Shown here: positions 1-12,764 of the stretch, one piece after another
Numbering within the stretch: the first letter of the stretch is position 1
Layout of the letters: the number at the start of each line of letters is the position of its first letter
Assembly: GCA_029531795.1 (NCBI GenBank)
Contig: JAPEIS010000007.1
Location: 2,604,001 to 2,668,000 of the forward strand
Direction: 5' to 3'
Length of the DNA: 64,000 nt
Source of the DNA: Sclerotinia nivalis
Lineage: Eukaryota; Ascomycota; Leotiomycetes; Helotiales; Sclerotiniaceae
Notes under the pieces: generated by a model
Database searches by the model: none
Told to the model about the DNA's origin: nothing
Seen by the model: the letters and a program-made list of their open reading frames with translations, nothing else
Made by a program: the position numbers and the translations under genes

Positions 1-3000
1 GCTGGATGCGCGAATACGCAAGAGTTCCATTTTATGATGCTCATCACTTAAAGAATGTTCTAGCCCGTTATCGACCTCATCTCCGACTTCGAAATGAATT
101 ACTCGGACTTGGCCTCGACATATTTCGACCCAATTGTCATTCTCAGGAGTATAAATACGGAAATCGGACCATGTTATCTCTCGGTCGGAGGCAAGTCCGC
201 ATGGGCGGAGGTAAAATTCTATTTCGGTTCCATCTGGATCGGACGGAATGGTAAGAGCTCGGGATACGACGACATTTTGGACAAGGAATCCTGAAATGGC
301 CTTGTTGGACCTCAACTTGGCCATTATTTTTGCTGCCTCTATGGCCATGACCAGCATAGCGGATGCAGGAAGAATGCATGCATTGGCGATTTTGTGGTCT
401 TCAATCCAAGGGTCTTCCGAAAGCTTAATTCGACGTCTCCATTTCGCTTCTTGGGGATTCCAATCTGGTACTGGCGTTCCTAAGAAGTCGTTCCGAGGAA
501 TTTTGCGAAATCTATGACCTCTGCTAAGACGAGATTCACGCCAGTAGGATCTAGAGTGATCAAAAGGATATTCCGGTAAGTCTGTTAGCGGGGTAAATAG
601 ACGGGGTCCGCTGGAGTTCTGCTCGTTTAAAGCCTGGATGCTCATGCTGTGGCCACGACAATAAAGATTTCCAAGAGCTTCAAACATCGAAGTGTTTGAA
701 TTGACATTGCGTATTAGAATGGAGTGATATCCTATAGCTGAAGTCTTACCAAATAGCTTAAGGGCATCTTTTACAGGTCCTTGTAACGCTGAATGGGGTC
801 CAATCTCTAGGACATCATCGAAATAGTCCTTTGAATTATTGTACGAAATTGACCCGTCTTTGGATACGCATAATGATGCAGCACAAGAAATAGCGTCGAG
901 GAATCTCACTGGAGATACCATATTTTCCACCCAGTAGCCTGGTTTACGCAGTCGATCACTGCTGACCACGTCGCCGGTAACAGATGAGACCATGGGGATA
1001 AGTTTCGCAGAAGTCCGTGAAGACAAATTACCCAATTTCTCCGAATATGCCCCAGTTATAGCATTCATATGATGGGAATGATATGCGACGTCAACCAATA
1101 ATTTCCGGGAGAAGATACTCTCTTTTTCTAGAATCTCATTGAGGTAGTTTATTTGTTCGATATCACCTGTAATTGTAACATTACTAGGGCTGTTGATGCA
1201 TCCCACGAGAATCCCAGAGTATCCGAATTCTGCTTCAAGGCGGGCGAGGTATGGTAGAACTTCTTTAGCAGACAGGCCGGCTGAAAGCATTCCGCCTTGA
1301 ATTGTTTTGTCTTCAGCCACTTTAGATGATAGCAATCCTCTGTGATAAGCAATACTCATAGCTGAACGCTTATCTAGAGCGCCAACACAATATCTAACGC
1401 TTTCGTAAGCTTGTGGTGATGCTATCGAAAGGGGAAATAACTTACGCAGCCGCAATTTCGCCAGATGAATGTCCAAATGCCACGGAAGGTTCAATCTCGA
1501 GACTCTCTAAGAGATCAATCAAAGCAATCTGTATTGCAGTACAAATTGGCTGGCTGAATTCTGGTCTGTTGACTCTGGAAGTGTCTTTGTCCCGTGAAAG
1601 CTCGGCTGGGATAGGGGTGAGTTGGTGTAAACAAGATAATTGCTCGGCAAACATACCTTGGAGTGACCACAAGCATCCCATATCTTTGAGAAGCTCAGAT
1701 ATTTCTCCAAGACTTTGCTTAAAAACAGGAGCCTGCATATCTCGGCCCATCGCATACCATTGAGCGCCTTGCCCTGTAAAACAGAATGCAAGCCGAGCCT
1801 GAGGAAATGCACGTACTGCACGTGAAAGCTTTATTCCGGTTAATAGATCGTTCTTAGAGCTGACTGTCGCAAATGATCTCCATAATAGAGCGCTTCGTCG
1901 GTTACTCAAGGTGTAGCTCAGTCTACTCATGTATGAATCACTAAAATCATCCTTGTTCATTTGGGACCAGTGGTCGTTGTATGCTGACTCGAGTTGCTTG
2001 ATGCCATTTTCGTCTTGAGAAGAGAACACTAACATCCTTCGAGCCTCCAAATGATGGAAACCATTAGTCATGGGTTGTTGTTCGTGATTCGAATGGTTTG
2101 TTCCGTTTACTTGTGTGCGGCTAACGACCTCTTCTCGACATTTAAGGTAACCAGCTGCATCCTCCATTATCACGTGAGCATTTGTGCCTCCGAATCCAAA
2201 GGAGTTGATAGAAAGACGACATAAGTTGTCTGAGGGCCATGGTGTGAGATCTTTTGGAAACTAAACATCATAGAGTAAGTCTATATTGCACCGCCAATAC
2301 TTGCAAAGAAGGAAAGTACCTTTAAGTGAGGATGTTCGGCCACAATAGAATGATTGACGTGTTCGAGTCCTGCGATTCCTGGAATCATTCTACGTTCAAG
2401 CATCAAGACGCTTTTAACGAGGCCAGCTATGCCACTGGTACCCTCCAGGTGACCTATGTTTGACTTGATAGTCCCTATAAACAATGGAGAGTCAGCAGAG
2501 AGGGTGTGGCTAAACGCGTCGGCAATCGCTCCTGCTTCGATCGGATCTATTGTTTCCATTAGTATTCTTCGTTTCACGACTGCTTATTCATACGCACCTC
2601 CAACCGGCGTTCCCGTTCCATGTGCCTCTACATATTGCGTCTGGCTCATATCTAACCCAGCTTTGTGATAAACGTCTCGGATGAGCTGCGCCTGAGCACT
2701 CCTGCTTGGTTGAACAATACCTGGTGTTCGTCCATCTTGGTTTGTTCCCGTGGCAAGAACAACAGCCCGTATGGCATCATTGTTCTTAAGCGCATCGCTT
2801 AAGCGCTTCACTATTAATACCCCAAATCCTTCACCACGGCCATAGCCGTTCGACTTTTCATCAAAGCTCCAGCATCTTCCATCTGGCGATAGGAAATTTT
2901 GATTGTTCAATGACATGGCCATATCTGGACTTAAGAACAGATTGGAACCCGCCACGATTGCCTATCACCACAATTAGACTATTATTAATTCCTGCGGTCA

Positions 3001-3718
3001 AAATTGGCATACCATGCTAGATTCTTTGCTACGTAGCCTCTCGCATGCCGTGTGAAATGCAACAAGAGTACTTGAACAAGCTGTATCCATATTGATGGAT
3101 TCACCACGCAAATTAAAGTACCAGCTGATACGATTAGCTAGCATATTAGCTGACACAGAACTTGCCGAATATTGGCCACCAAACTGAGGGTCTTTGGTAG
3201 AGAATGATTTGTAGTCATCCCCAAAGCTCCCCGTGTATACCGATGTGTTTGTGTTAGCCACTCTCTCCATTGATATTCCAGCTAAATCATGGTCAATGTT
3301 GGTCTGTTTCATATAGTTGACATTGAAACATACCATTCTCCAGCGCTCGATAGGTTACCTCGAGCAATATACGTGACTGTGGATCAATCTCTGCCGCTTC
3401 GTTTGGCCCGATTGTGAAGAATGGAGCATCAAATGCGCCTAGATCCCCATTCAAAAAATGAGCACCTTTCGGAGGAAACTGCATGTTTCAGTAACTATTC
3501 CTTTTACAAAGTGAGAGCTTACTTACGCTATTCAATCTTCCTGTATCTGGATCGTACACGCCGTCGAAGTTTAACCGACTCTCCGGGAATGACGACCAGG
3601 CTGACCGACTGGCAGCTAGTCCCTTCCAGAGAGAGTCGGCAGTTTCCATTCCTTGAGGAAACTTAAACGATAAGCCAATAATGGCCAATGACTCCATTTT
3701 TGTGGAGGATTCAGCCAT
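1..3718 (-). CDS. Highly reducing type I polyketide synthase, N-terminal part (KS-AT-DH), runs off left edge
   Basis: Iterative fungal PKS that would build a reduced polyketide chain from malonyl units. I read seven exons: 3718-3527, 3478-3334, 3281-3013, 2961-2598, 2546-2320, 2260-1446 and 1393 to beyond base 1. The introns are 48-59 bp with GT/AG ends, and the frame is continuous for about 1,135 residues. The ketosynthase comes first: DTACSS with the active Cys near residue 181, EAHGTGT near 315, and KSNIGHLEG. The acyltransferase follows with FTGQGAQW and the GHSSGEIAAA serine box near 660. A dehydratase begins near 930 (WIEDHKI with the hot-dog-fold His). The ER, KR, ACP and any methyltransferase would lie outside the window. 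The order KS-AT-DH is typical of reducing rather than non-reducing PKS. Start chosen at the first in-frame ATG, seven codons before a second Met. It is divergent from the MFS exporter and probably co-regulated with it. No disabling change seen. The product is unknown. Confidence 0.95.
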
Positions 3719-5508
3719 GTCTGAAATGGTTTTTGCTAGATTTAAGAATTATAATGGGCTTGGAGTTTGACGTTCCCCTTTGAATTTATGATCATGAAGT
3801 GTATGTAGGTTAGGAAATGAAGATTATTTTCACAAGGAGAGAAGAAAGTAGTTGATGGAAGGGAGAAGGGGGTGGGAGGGGTGGATTTGGCGCTGAGAGA
3901 CAAGGTGGCTAGAGATGATGCGGTAATTGGGTTCGAAGTGTTGAAAAGTAGGAGTGAGTGTAGGATTGGCGATGAGTTTCAGTTTATGAAAGTTATCCTT
4001 TAGCAATATTGATTAAAATAATGGAATGATGGAAGTTATTTCAAAGTGTTGTAAGCTACATAGTTTGGAATAGCAGTTATCTTTACTGATATATATCTAA
4101 ATAGCCCCCAGACACTATACAACCAGCCTGGTAGATCTAGATATATTGCTGTGAAACAACTTGAAGGTCAGATAGATACCAGACGAGGATGTGAAATCTC
4201 TTCAGCTCGAATGCAATTCAACAGTAAACATCTCTACACCTCGAAGAAATTTATGTCAAATTCATCCTATATGTGAATCAGCCTTGATATCTTTTCAAAT
4301 AAAACCAATATTCTAACAAGCCTCAAAATATGCGCTCCTACATTGGACGGAGAAATGTCATCAAAACTTATCCCACCGTAAGCCTTACCCCTTAAAGCAT
4401 AGATCTTGGCAGGAGTAAAGTAAGTGGCTTTCCGCCCAATTTCCTCAATCACACAATACTATATGCCTTGAAAGGCTCGGAATGGTTGATCATGCCGCCA
4501 GGGTAACTGAAATAGGAGGGAGCGCTCGTCCCTACTTGATCAACCCATCCGAATTCAAGTTCCTTGAAAAAGTTGAGCACTAGTAATAGTATCCGTTTTC
4601 AACGCAGTCGGGGCTCCTTCTCACCAAGAAACCCTTTCACTAGGAATAATATCCGTGGTTTCTGCTGATGTTTTACACGAACTTCCGCTGGACATTTGCA
4701 AGTCATGATGAAGCCGGCACCAGCAGGAACCGAGTGCGGGGTTGATGATACGCTGACTACATATATAAACCTCCGATACCAGCACGTACCACACTTCTTT
4801 GCTAGAAGCCAACGATCATTCTTGGCTGTATCACACACCACTATGCCCCTGAATAGGGTGATGAAATCTTATTTATCGTACATAATATACCTATTCCAGT
4901 TTAGTTTCTGAACCTGGCAAAGATTATGGACTGAACTGTGTGATTAACATCCAATCTTTGATACAGATGCACCTGCACTAATCGGACCGTATTATTTCAA
5001 AGGTTGCAGAGGCACATTGAGGCACAGTATGGCACAGCAGTGAGTGGTAGCTTACCACTGGAAGCAGAAGCCAAACGAATCGGAAATTAATGGCTTTCGA
5101 AGGGCGAAGTGGAGGGGGGAAGGGCTGTACAGCAGCGAATACTAGATAAACACGGGGTGATGCTTCGTAAGGCTGAGGCATATCCACGGTACTTCAGTAA
5201 GGTCGTCTGACAAACGAGTTTCACGATTAACAAGATGCCACGAACTGTGCCTTACAACAACTTACAAATCATTCAAGTCGTTCGATTAGTCAAGTCTTTT
5301 TCAATGAAGAAAAATACCCCATGTTATCTGTAATACATATCAGTTAATGCAATACAATAATCAAGGGTGAAACGATATATACGATAGAATTATCAAGAAG
5401 AATTAAGTGATGGGAGCTTGGCGACAATTTGCTCAGCTCAGATGAACTTCGATCCAACAGATTTTGCGTCGCCGAAGTCTCTACACTATTTTCCTCGTTT
5501 GAAGAAAC
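3719..5508. promoter_or_regulatory. Divergent intergenic region between PKS and MFS exporter
   Basis: About 1.8 kb without a convincing gene. It must hold the promoters of both the PKS (leftward) and the MFS transporter (rightward). Small ORFs here have no recognisable product and no splice-supported extension. I saw no repeat of note. Confidence 0.55.
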
Positions 5509-7432
5509 ATGGCAAGCCTTGAAATTCTCATGACTGAGCAGTCCTCGGGCACAAGATCCCGATTTACCGCGCTTGAGAAAGACACACCGAAAGATCTGAG
5601 CACCAGTGGTCCAAATGCTCGTAATAATTTGCAGTATCTTTCTGGATGGCGGTTAAGTTTGCTCACTCTCGGGTCTGCTTAAAAGGTCGATAAGCATGGA
5701 CTTCTACTAATTTTGCGGCAGACTATGCCTGAGTCTCATGCTTTCTTCGCTGGATATCACTATTGTCAGCACTGCTCTTGTCACTATCTCTGACAATCTA
5801 CATGCATTCGACCAGAGCAGTTGGATAGTGAACAGTTATTTGACTACATACTTTAGTAAGCTAATTCTGTTGCAATTCTGTATACTTTCTTACATTTCAG
5901 GTGCTCTAATTATATGGGCTAAAATGAGTGATCTTGTTGGCCGTAAGATTATGCTCGTCGCCGCCATTGTGATATTTTTGGCGTTTTCAGGTGGCTGCGG
6001 GGGTGCTGCAACTAGTACTCAACTGTAAGGGACCCTCAAGCTTCAGTAATGCCACGATCTAACCACAAAACATAGAATCGCTTTCAGAGCCCTTCAAGGC
6101 ATCGGGGGTGCTGGAATATTTAGTATGGTACCTATAATTGTGGCAGAGATGGTTGTCCCGGAGCAATATGGAAAATTCAATGGCATCGTCTCGCTAGCAC
6201 TGGCTATCAGTTTTCTACTTGGCCCAGTACTGGGAGGTGCAATTCCTCAGCATACAACATGGAGGTGGATCTTTTTGATCAACTTGCCCATAGGCGTGGT
6301 AGGTTTAATTCTCGTACTGTTGACGATGCCTGCAGGTTTCCCGGACAACAGACCATCTAAAGCCATCCTATTCTCGCCAAAGAAGAGTAATTTGCGGGGA
6401 GAGATCGACTACGTGGGATTTTTATTACTTCCAACAGCTTGCGTTTTTCTTATCGTGGCTTTTGAAGAAGCTGGAGTAGCTTTTGCCTGGGATTCGGCCC
6501 TGGTAATCACTTTCTTAGTGCTTGCTTTCGTTCTTCTTTGTCTGTTCTTCGCATGGCAAAGATTTCTGTTTCTGAGACAATCTGCGAGACAACCCGTCAT
6601 TCCATGGGTGTTCTTGACAAACAGAGTTCTCATGGGTATCTATATGTAAGATCTACTCTGAACGAGCGAACATCTGGTAACTGACGCAAGATTAGCTATG
6701 CTCTCCTCTCAGGTGTCCCTTTTGTAACTCTAGTCATCGAGATCCCTCAGAGAATCCAGAGCATTAGTAATACCTCGACCCTGATTGCTGGCGTTCGCGT
6801 ATTACCGTACACAATGTCTATTGCTGTCGGTTCAGCAATCACGGGGGGTTTAACAGCAAAAGGCCGAATGCCTCCGATTTATGTGTTGATCGCGGCTACC
6901 GCACTGCAAACCCTTGGTACCGGGCTATTGTACTCGATACCAGTAAAACCTCACATTCCCGCAAGCTTCTATGGGTATCAGGTGCTGGCAGGCATGGGTG
7001 TCGGCCTGGGATTGACGACGCTATTGAACATAGCACCTTTTATTGTTGAGAAAAAACTACTAGGTATCTAAGGCCTTTGACAATGTATTCTTTTTTTTCT
7101 TCTCAAAAGCTAACAATCCTTTAGCTGTTGCACTCGGTGGTGTGACACAGATGCGGATCCTTGGAGGAGCTATCGGTGTTGCAATTGCCACTAGTCTATT
7201 GAACAACACTGTCATATCAACTCTGGCCGATATCATACCTGTTGAGGCCGTCAGCCGCCTTCTTCAAAACATTTCTTCGATGTCTTCGCTGTCGTCGCAT
7301 GATCAAGCTGTGGTTCAATCTGCATTTGCTCACGGGTACCATAAACAACTAGCTATGATATTGGGTTTCTGCGCGGCTGAAGTTTTGGCGATTGGGCTTA
7401 TGTGGGAGAGGACGCCTCGAAGACTCTTATAA
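5509..7432 (+). CDS. MFS drug:H+ antiporter (DHA2, 14-TM type), probable metabolite exporter
   Basis: Proton-driven efflux pump of the plasma or vacuolar membrane. Six exons give 555 residues: 5509-5672, 5722-5855, 5901-6024, 6076-6645, 6696-7063 and 7125-7432. A short hydrophilic N-terminus leads to GWRLSLLTLG and the first helix, with LDITIVSTAL, the DHA2 motif in TM1. DLVGRK is the loop 2-3 motif A. RALQGIGGAGIF in helix 4 and LGPVLGG in helix 5 match the antiporter motif, followed by TTWRWIFLINLPIG. The first exon was added because it restores the usual start of TM1. Its intron uses a weak GTCTGC donor, so that junction is the least certain. The gene sits between the PKS and the monooxygenase, which suggests export or self-protection for the cluster product. 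Convergent with the monooxygenase. Confidence 0.9.
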
Positions 7433-8031
7433 TTATGAAGTGTCAAGGCTTCAAGTGTCTGTAAAGTTAGCTAATCAATGAGATGGAAGTAGGGAAATCG
7501 GATTGTAAGTAGACCTAGGTCTACAACACGTTGACTGGGTACGTTTTGGGAGGAAACACTCAAAGAATAAATGAACAGCCAGATCAAATATTTTTCCGTA
7601 CAAATGACTGAGTATATTAATTGCGAAAGTAATCTTTGATAGTTTGATATTATTTTGTCCTCTTCATGTGCAACCTCCACTTTTTAAATAACCTTACTCA
7701 GCACAGACCGACCGACTTCCGATGGAGCGGACTTTAACCTAGATTAGGCATTAGGCGAACCTTTTCTTAACCACCTCGACAACTACCTTGGGAAAATTTC
7801 ACCATTTCGTCGACGTTGATGCAATATTCATTCATGGAGCATCTCTCAGATAACGCAACAGATTCTTCCAATTTCCTTTGGAGTTGAATTACAAAAAGTT
7901 GAAAACCGTGGGAGGAGCGAACACAATGAAACCCAGTGATTCCAAAGAAGGAACGAAGCATATGTAAACCAACCTTTACGATCAGACGCTGACAAGAGTC
8001 TCCTCTGCTATTCTCTGGATCGAATTTGGGC
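7433..8031. other. Intergenic, convergent 3' ends
   Basis: About 600 bases between the stop of the MFS gene and the stop of the monooxygenase gene. It should contain both 3' UTRs. No gene or repeat seen. Confidence 0.5.
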
Positions 8032-10107
8032 TTACAACAACAATTGCCTAGCTTTTTGTATCATCATCACTGTGGCATTCCGTGTTTTGACTACCGTCCT
8101 TCGTAACCACAACCCTTCGTCCACTAAAATTTCGAGGCTCCGATCCGACCATACCCATACACCGTAGCAAATGGTACCAATTAATGCCATTATCACGGAT
8201 ATATACAATACCCGCCGGCCCGTTCGTCGACGCTGGCCTTGTAAAGAAAGGTTTTGGTTCCAATCACCGAACTTGGGGTACTTGCAGCGAAGGTAAAAAT
8301 CAAACTGAGATCGGCTATGAAAAGATCAGCAATTAGTGGAGTGAATGAGCGCGTATTTTCGTTCATGAAAGATGAAGACTCAGGGGAATGGATGCATGCT
8401 TACGGATATATGACAGAATTCCAAGCCCCAGAATCATTGTACCAGCTTTGACAGGTCTCATAAACGGTTTCCTGCATGTCTTTCCTGATGTCCTGCGCCC
8501 ACTTGATTACCGCCTCTGGTTTTGGCTCCAGGCTAGTAACATTACCCGTGATGATGGGAGCGATCACCTTGAGGATGTACTGGATATTGTTTTCAATGCT
8601 CATTATGACCGAGGTGTGACCAACAAAGGTGTTTGGGCCCATGATCATAAAGAAATTCGGAAACTGGTCGATGCTTGTTCCCATATATGCTTGGGGACCA
8701 CCACGCTTCTCCCAGACGCGATGAAGGGAGGCTCCTTGGCGTCCCGTGATGGATAGAGGGTGTAGGAACTGTGAAGCCTTGAACCCCGTTGCTAAAATAA
8801 GGACGTCGACAGCATAAGAGCATGGTAGCGCACTGAGGTCGGAATTTGCATCAGAACTTCCCACAGTCACTGTGCTGCCTTCGACACTTAGCCAAGGCTG
8901 CGTTGTAAGAGTATACCGAGGATCACTCATGCTTTGGAGCCAATCATTATCGAACACCCGGCGCTTACAGCCAAGACTATACTGAGGTGTCAACATAGAA
9001 TGATATTTCTCTGGGGCCAGCTTTCTCATATGGTCCAAGGAGGCCTTCTCAGAGATTTGGCGTAGCTTCAGGTTTTTTCGGGTGAATGTTGTGTACCATA
9101 GAAGCTCAGACATCCAGCAAATCATCATTCGAACGACAAAACCTAAAAATGGAACGGAACCATAAATCTTAGGTGCGAATTTTGCGTATCCCTCCTTACC
9201 TCCTGGCTCTTCAATACGAGGGACAAACCACGGCGGACTACGTATTATATGCGTCAAGGACTTCAGCTTGGTTTGGAGAATTGCAGGGGCAATCTGAGCA
9301 GCCGTGCAGCCCGAGCCCACAAGCACCACATCTTTTTCTTCGAGATTAATATTCTGAGGCCATTCAGCAGAGTGAAGAACCTCGCCCTCGAAAGTATCTC
9401 TTCCAGAGACACCTTCTGGCCAATCATTGGGATTGGTAAGAATACCGGCGCCACTAACAACAATTTTTGCTCGAATTATCTGGAGCCCAGGGGAATGCTT
9501 GAGTTTAGTCTCAGGAGAAAGATGACAGATTTCGATCTCCCATTCTTGTTCTTGCTCCTTCCATTTCAAGCTCCTGACCTCCGTATTTAAGCTAATATTG
9601 TCTGCGATCTCGAAGCGTTCTACGACCTGATTGAGATACATCAGGTAGTCGTGACCTGAGGGAAAGATGGTCGGCGAGGTGTAGTTTGGGGCGAAAGAAA
9701 ATGAATAGAACAAGGTCGGTCTAAGGAAGCTCAGTCAGGCAATGCTTTAACTTCTATGATTAATAAACCTACACATCGCAGGCCTCCAACAATCTATTAG
9801 CTCCAATGTGGTACATAAATGGGAGCCGGAGGTACTCACAACTCCCGGATATCTGTTCGCCCACCATGTACCTAATTGTTATTCTCCGTCAGATTTTGAG
9901 CCTGTAGGAGATAAATAGGTGTTCAGGTTTACCTCCAAGCCCCCCTTGACGATCAAATATCTTGAATTGGTCAAAATGGAGCTTTAGTTTCAGTTGACAG
10001 CCCATGGCAATGCCTGAAGGTCCAGAGCCTATAATGACGATGGGATAGTAAGAATCAGGCGGCTTTCCGTAGTGATCAGGAGTAGAACTTTGGATTGATG
10101 ACGCCAT
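8032..10107 (-). CDS. FAD-dependent monooxygenase, type I Baeyer-Villiger-like, with C-terminal membrane segment
   Basis: NADPH- and FAD-dependent oxygenase that would insert oxygen next to a ketone or oxidise a heteroatom. Five exons give 605 residues: 10107-9933, 9871-9840, 9783-9773 (11 nt), 9720-8404 and 8314-8032. The first Rossmann motif IIGSGPSGIAMG lies near residue 26. GTWWANRYPG follows the FAD fold. The Baeyer-Villiger fingerprint FxGxxxHxxxWP is present as FEGEVLHSAEWP, and the second dinucleotide motif as VGSGCTAAQIAP. ATGF is also present. The last exon encodes a hydrophobic stretch (VLYISVIMALIGTICYG) that could anchor the enzyme to a membrane. If that intron is not spliced, the protein ends 93 residues earlier. 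Divergent from the P450 with an 850-bp shared promoter. Likely tailors the polyketide. Confidence 0.9.
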
Positions 10108-10960
10108 GCTCGCGGTTTGTAATGGTTTGAATAGACAAAGACGAAGTTAAAATTTCTTTTTCGGTGCTAATGAGAGAGATTCTTGATTTCAACATTTATT
10201 ATCTTCATCTCGAGGGTTCAAAACAGCCCCTCCGAGCTTTGGAAATGGCTGCCATCACCAACTGGCTGGAAATGGCTGGAAAATAGGCCCCCAACTCGAG
10301 TTAGCAGTCTTCTCGCCGAGGTTTCAGAATTATTACTATATCCCTGCCTATTATTTCATCTCGGTGTCAGACTTTGATTTGAGAGTAACACATGTGCTAG
10401 CTAGAAGCAAGCTCTTTACAATCTACTCGGCGGGTATCATCTAAGAACAACTTTTTGTTAGCGAGCACGCCAAGCCCGATTCCCAACACTTGTCGAACTA
10501 TCATTTGAAATGATCAAGCAATATAAAAAATCGAAAAGATGATGTTTGCATTGGATGAGTCAAAAAAGCCGCATCCTTACTTGAGCAAACCCTTGTATTA
10601 ATTGTTTTGATATTCCTGGTACAGCCCCTTCCTGGCCCTGTCTACTTGCAGAAACCCTGGAAATCAAATCGGACCGGCATATAAAACTTCCAGTCTTGTT
10701 TGCTGCGTCGCAAATCACATATAATGCGGCACAGAATAGCGGGGTAGCTTGCTCGCATGATAAGTGGCGTTATAAGTATGCCACGACGATAGTACACGAG
10801 TTTTCACTTAAGTGTGTGTGGCTAGTACCAACAGTAAAGGTCAATCAATATCTGGAATAACTGCTTTGATACAACCTTCTCTCTTTTCATTCAAGCATAC
10901 GAAACTACACCTTTTGATCAACCTTCTTACATGTATGTAAGATTTGAACTGCAAAACAAT
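10108..10960. promoter_or_regulatory. Divergent promoter region between monooxygenase and P450
   Basis: About 850 bases without a gene. A TATA-like CATATAAAAC lies near 10678-10687, but it is not close to either start codon. No strong repeat seen. Confidence 0.5.
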
Positions 10961-12764
10961 ATGGCGATACAAATCTTACTTTTAGCCTTGTTTATCACTT
11001 ACGCAGTTGTGCTACTCACTTATCGATTCTTTTTCCACCCACTCGCACATATTCCAGGACCCCCGCTTGCCATCGCAACCTATCTCTACGAGTGGTATTA
11101 TGATTTGTATCTCAGCGGTCAATATACTTTTCAAATCAAAAAGCTACACAAGCAATACGGTATATGGCGACTATACTACCTATTGCGACATTACTGACGT
11201 GCTTTCTTAGGCCCTGTTATCAGAATTAATCCCAATGAAGTCCATATTGACGATCCCGATTTCTTTGAAGAGATGTTCAGTCAGTCGAATGGCCGAGCAC
11301 AAAAACCCCTAAACGTTGCTGAGGCATTTGGTCCATATCCTGCGGTATACCCTCTACCTCTATACATGTGAATCATGGCTCTGATCTTCCAAAGACTATA
11401 GGAACGCAAGATCATGATCACCATCGCATGAGACGAGCCGCTCTCAACCCATTCTTCTCCAAGAAATCAATCAATGACCTTGTTTCCAGAATTCAACGTC
11501 CTATTCTCATACTCTGCGACCGACTTGAGACGGCAAGTAAAGCTGGAGAAATACTTAACATGAAGTATTTCTATGCTGCTGTGACACTGGATATTATCAA
11601 TGACTACTGCTTTTCGAGAGAACCCTACAATGTCTTGAGACCAGACTTTGGACGCAAGTCGTTTGACGACGTTGATACATTTTTGAATATTAGCCTATTG
11701 GTATGTGGATTAGTAATGAATTGACGCAGATTCTGACAAGAAAGAACATTCATATACCTTACTTGATGCGATTTAGTTATTCACTTCCGGTACATTTGTC
11801 CATAACCCTTGTTTATATTGAGAATACTGAGGTCTCTAGGATAATATCAACAAAATTTTGGCTCCTGCCATGGCAGACATCCTTGATTTCCGCAAGGTAA
11901 ATAATTAAGCCTTGTTCAACTACGTCGCCATTTAACATTGTACAGGATCTCTCCAGACAAGTGGAAGCCATTCGACATGAGCATGGAAAATCTCAAATAG
12001 AAAAAGTCGCCGATAGAACTGTCTTTCATGAGCTTCTGGAAAGCAAGTTGCCACCAAAAGAGCTGGAGCGAGACAGACTACGTGATGAAGCTTTCAGTCT
12101 GGTCACAGCGGGCTCCGGTACAACGTGAGTAATCTTCATAGTACGGTCCGCAAACAATTCCTTATTAAACATCTTTAGAGCATATGTCCTCAGAGGCACT
12201 TCATACCACATCTCGGCCAATCCTAGGATCGCCCAACGCCTTTACGAGGAGCTCAAATCAGCTATTCCTGACCCATTAAACTTACTTTCGCTATCAGAGC
12301 TAGAAAAGCTTCCGTATTTGACAGCTGTCGTCCAAGAGGGCCTTCGCCTTGCTGATCCAGTTACCCATCGTATTGGCCGACAATTTCCAGAAAAAACCTT
12401 CGAATGCCAGGGTAAAACAATTCCAGCCGGAACAATAATGAACATGACAGCCTTACTCACCCATCAGAATGAAAGAATCTTCCCTGAGCCCGAGGTCTTC
12501 AAACCAGAGAGATGGCTAGAAACTGAGAACAAACGACTCGAGCACTACCTTGTCCCCTTCAATCGCGGAACTCGATCTTGTCTAGGCATCAATCTTGCTC
12601 GCGCAGAGCTCTATCTGATCTTAGCCTCTGTCTACAGACGATTCGACTTCGATGTCTCACAAGTCATTCGAGCGCGGGATATAGACGTTAGCCGAGACTA
12701 CATTCTAGGTGCCCAGGCGAGAGACTCCCCTGGTATATTGGTTAAAGTGAGAAAAGTAGATTGA
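10961..12764 (+). CDS. Cytochrome P450 monooxygenase
   Basis: Haem-thiolate oxygenase, membrane-anchored in the ER, probably a cluster tailoring enzyme. Seven exons give 501 residues: 10961-11159, 11211-11344, 11395-11700, 11745-11789, 11840-11896, 11946-12124 and 12179-12764. An N-terminal helix ([15 protein letters not shown]) is followed by the proline hinge [10 protein letters not shown]. The I-helix is AGSGTT, EGLR is the ExxR motif, FKPERW is the PERF-type motif, and [10 protein letters not shown] carries the haem Cys. The start at 10961 was preferred to an in-frame ATG at 10931 because its context is better (A at -3, G at +4). Two acceptors (before 11395 and 11745) end in AAAG rather than the usual pyrimidine-AG. 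They were chosen because they keep the frame and give normal P450 spacing, so those junctions are less sure. Confidence 0.9.

Noticed and set aside
1149..1352. A 67-codon minus-strand ORF inside the PKS.
   Set aside because: It is a shadow frame; the PKS frame itself is open continuously from 1393 to the window edge.
4983..10676. The motif TCGGACCG (CGG-A-CCG half-sites) occurs in both divergent cluster promoters (4982-4989 and 10669-10676), suggesting a Zn2Cys6 binding site.
   Set aside because: The same 7-mer core or its complement also occurs outside the cluster (near 42912 and, as CGGTCCG, near 12144). About three chance occurrences are expected in a window this size.
11701..11729. A 29-bp intron in the P450 gene ending at CAG 11729.
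   Set aside because: Too short for splicing. A 44-bp intron ending at 11744 keeps the frame and gives better P450 spacing.
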